A stretch of DNA of 14,809 nucleotides from Hyphomonas sp. UBA5111 (GTDB lineage Bacteria; Pseudomonadota; Alphaproteobacteria; Caulobacterales; Hyphomonadaceae), in NCBI GenBank assembly GCA_002414505.1, contig DHZF01000046.1, forward strand, positions 13,373-28,181, given 5' to 3'. Position 1 is the first letter of the stretch. The number at the start of each line of letters is the position of its first letter. The notes below the pieces were generated by a model. It was not told the DNA's origin, did no database searches, and saw only the letters and a program-made list of their open reading frames with translations. Below are positions 13,813-14,809 of this stretch, in pieces. The translations under genes and the position numbers were made by a program.

Positions 13813-14682
13813 CTATTGGCGCGCCCCCTGTGCCGGGCTGGCCGCTATCTCGGGCTCTTCCACTTCCAGTTCCATCGGCTTGCGTATCTCTGGCGGCGGG
13901 ATCATCTGGACATAGCCGCCATCGCGCTCTGCCATCGAGAATTTGACCCGCCAGTCATCGCCGGCCTTGCGGACCTCCCCGACGATCAAACCCCGCGGGA
14001 AAGCCCCGCCCTCCGCCGAGGTCAGGATCCGTTCGCCCTCAACGAACTGATCGCGCTCTGGCAGATCAGTCAGGCTGCCAAGGCCGTCGCGTCCACCATA
14101 CAGGATGGCCCGGATGCCGCTGACTTCGCCCATCACGGGCACACGGCTGTTGAAGTCTGTAATCAGCAGGATGCGAGACGAATATTCGCCGAGCTGGATG
14201 ACGCGTCCAACGAGGCCGCCTTCGTTCAGGGCCACGGCGCCGGGCTCAACGCCCTGCGCACGGCCGGCATTGGCCAGGATGGTTTGCGCGAACGGGCCAT
14301 CATTCTCTGCGGTCACGCGCGCCGTGACGCCGCGCGCGGGCGGCTCGCCCATCAAATTCAGGATTTCCTCATAGGCTTCGAGGCGCTCTGCCATGGAAAT
14401 GGCGGCGGCCTTGTAGCGCGAGAGATTGCGCACTTCGGCTTCGAGTTCCTTGATACGGCGCTCGCGCTTGGCCTGGCCGGTCACCCAGGCCCAGGCATTA
14501 AAGCCTTCATTGCCGCCGAGACGGTCACCGACCGTAGTCCGGACGGGATTGAACAGGGTACGGATTTGCGGGGCAGACTGGGCGAGAACGAGCGCAATCG
14601 CGGCGAAAATGAACACACCAAGGATGAGACGCTTGGGAGAGCGTTTCTGACTCTTCGTTCCTGATCGGCCGAGGCGCGCCAT
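13813..14682 (-). CDS. mreC: Rod shape-determining protein MreC
   Basis: 289-residue bitopic protein. A basic cytoplasmic N-terminus (KSQKRSPKR), one transmembrane helix at about 19-36, a coiled coil at about 70-108 (KRERRIKELEAEVRNL), and a periplasmic double beta-barrel with ILANAGRAQGVEPGAVAL (135-152), GLVGRVIQLGEYSSRILLITD (155-170 then 171-175) and FPRGLIVGEV (228-237). This is the standard MreC plan. It connects MreB inside with PBP2 outside. The ATG at 14682 has AAGGGA at eight-base spacing. It lies 43 bp after mreB. The tail beyond 265 is acidic and probably disordered. Confidence 0.96.
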   Translation of the reverse strand: MARLGRSGTKSQKRSPKRLILGVFIFAAIALVLAQSAPQIRTLFNPVRTTVGDRLGGNEGFNAWAWVTGQAKRERRIKELEAEVRNLSRYKAAAISMAERLEAYEEILNLMGEPPARGVTARVTAENDGPFAQTILANAGRAQGVEPGAVALNEGGLVGRVIQLGEYSSRILLITDFNSRVPVMGEVSGIRAILYGGRDGLGSLTDLPERDQFVEGERILTSAEGGAFPRGLIVGEVRKAGDDWRVKFSMAERDGGYVQMIPPPEIRKPMELEVEEPEIAASPAQGARQ

Positions 14683-14725
14683 TGGCCAGTTCCCTTACGA
14701 AATTACCCCTGTCAGCTCATCTCGA

Positions 14726-14809
14726 TCAGACTTCGGGTGAGAGCACCGTACGCATCTTCGTGAAATTCTCGAGCACGTGCCCGCAGCCATTCACAACACA
14801 TTTCAGCGG
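14726..14809 (-). CDS. mreB: Rod shape-determining actin-like protein MreB (C-terminal 27 residues)
   Basis: The partial frame reads PLKCVVNGCGHVLENFTKMR then TVLSPEV and stop TGA at 14728-14726. The PLxCVVxGxGxxLE pattern is the end of the MreB actin fold. It lies directly upstream of mreC, in canonical order. The rest of the gene is outside the window. MreB forms the membrane-bound filaments that direct lateral wall synthesis. Confidence 0.9.
   Translation of the reverse strand, partial: PLKCVVNGCGHVLENFTKMRTVLSPEV

Noticed and set aside
1..14809. Mobile element, phage, defence island or CRISPR array
   Set aside because: No transposase, integrase, terminal repeats, regular spacer arrays or known defence families appear. 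The genes and composition look like ordinary chromosome.

Overview
The window looks like a chromosomal segment of an alphaproteobacterium, most likely a stalked or budding marine type such as Hyphomonadaceae/Maricaulales. This is inferred from the high G+C, the gene order mreB-mreC-mreD-mrdA-rodA, a STAS-fused MlaE permease and the protein sequences themselves; no species can be named from sequence alone. There are no insertion sequences, phage genes, CRISPR arrays, rRNA genes or convincing tRNA genes. The composition looks even, and the region reads as stable chromosome.

Layout. (1) 1-1253, minus: start of an ABC ATPase (MlaF-like) and a complete MlaE permease, part of a phospholipid/retrograde lipid-transport operon that continues off the left edge. 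(2) 1343-2326, plus: an enolase-superfamily dipeptide epimerase or DgcA-type racemase. (3) 2337-3758, minus: an acyl-CoA-dehydrogenase-fold protein preceded by a small 4-oxalocrotonate-tautomerase-like gene. Divergent from this pair is an HxlR-type regulator (3927-4628) with an unusual C-terminal SCP2-like domain. (4) 4625-6627: a CrtC/AttH-like protein of unknown function (minus) diverging from a hotdog thioesterase and a DUF423 membrane protein (plus). (5) 6624-8344: a small lipoprotein (minus) diverging from a prolyl iminopeptidase (plus). (6) 8345-8656: a non-coding stretch with several stem-loops, ending in a clear intrinsic terminator for the next gene. (7) 8657-10042, minus: an NSS-family sodium symporter. 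(8) 10121-14809, minus: the elongasome operon rodA, mrdA (PBP2), mreD, mreC and the C-terminal end of mreB. In transcription order this is mreB>mreC>mreD>mrdA>rodA, with 4-base ATGA overlaps at mreD/mrdA and mrdA/rodA.

How the genes work together. The right third builds the lateral cell wall: MreB scaffold, MreC/MreD membrane linkers, RodA glycosyltransferase and PBP2 transpeptidase. The left edge maintains outer-membrane lipid asymmetry. The middle (about 2.3-6.3 kb) resembles a small lipid or xenobiotic metabolism module: tautomerase, acyl-CoA-dehydrogenase-like enzyme, thioesterase, CrtC-like protein and a regulator carrying a possible lipid-binding domain. This is the least understood part, and its unity is inferred only from adjacency. 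The most noteworthy signals are the HxlR-SCP2-like architecture with repeats in its divergent promoter region, the structured 8.35-8.6 kb intergenic region, and two convergent gene pairs that each share a single CTAG as both stop codons.
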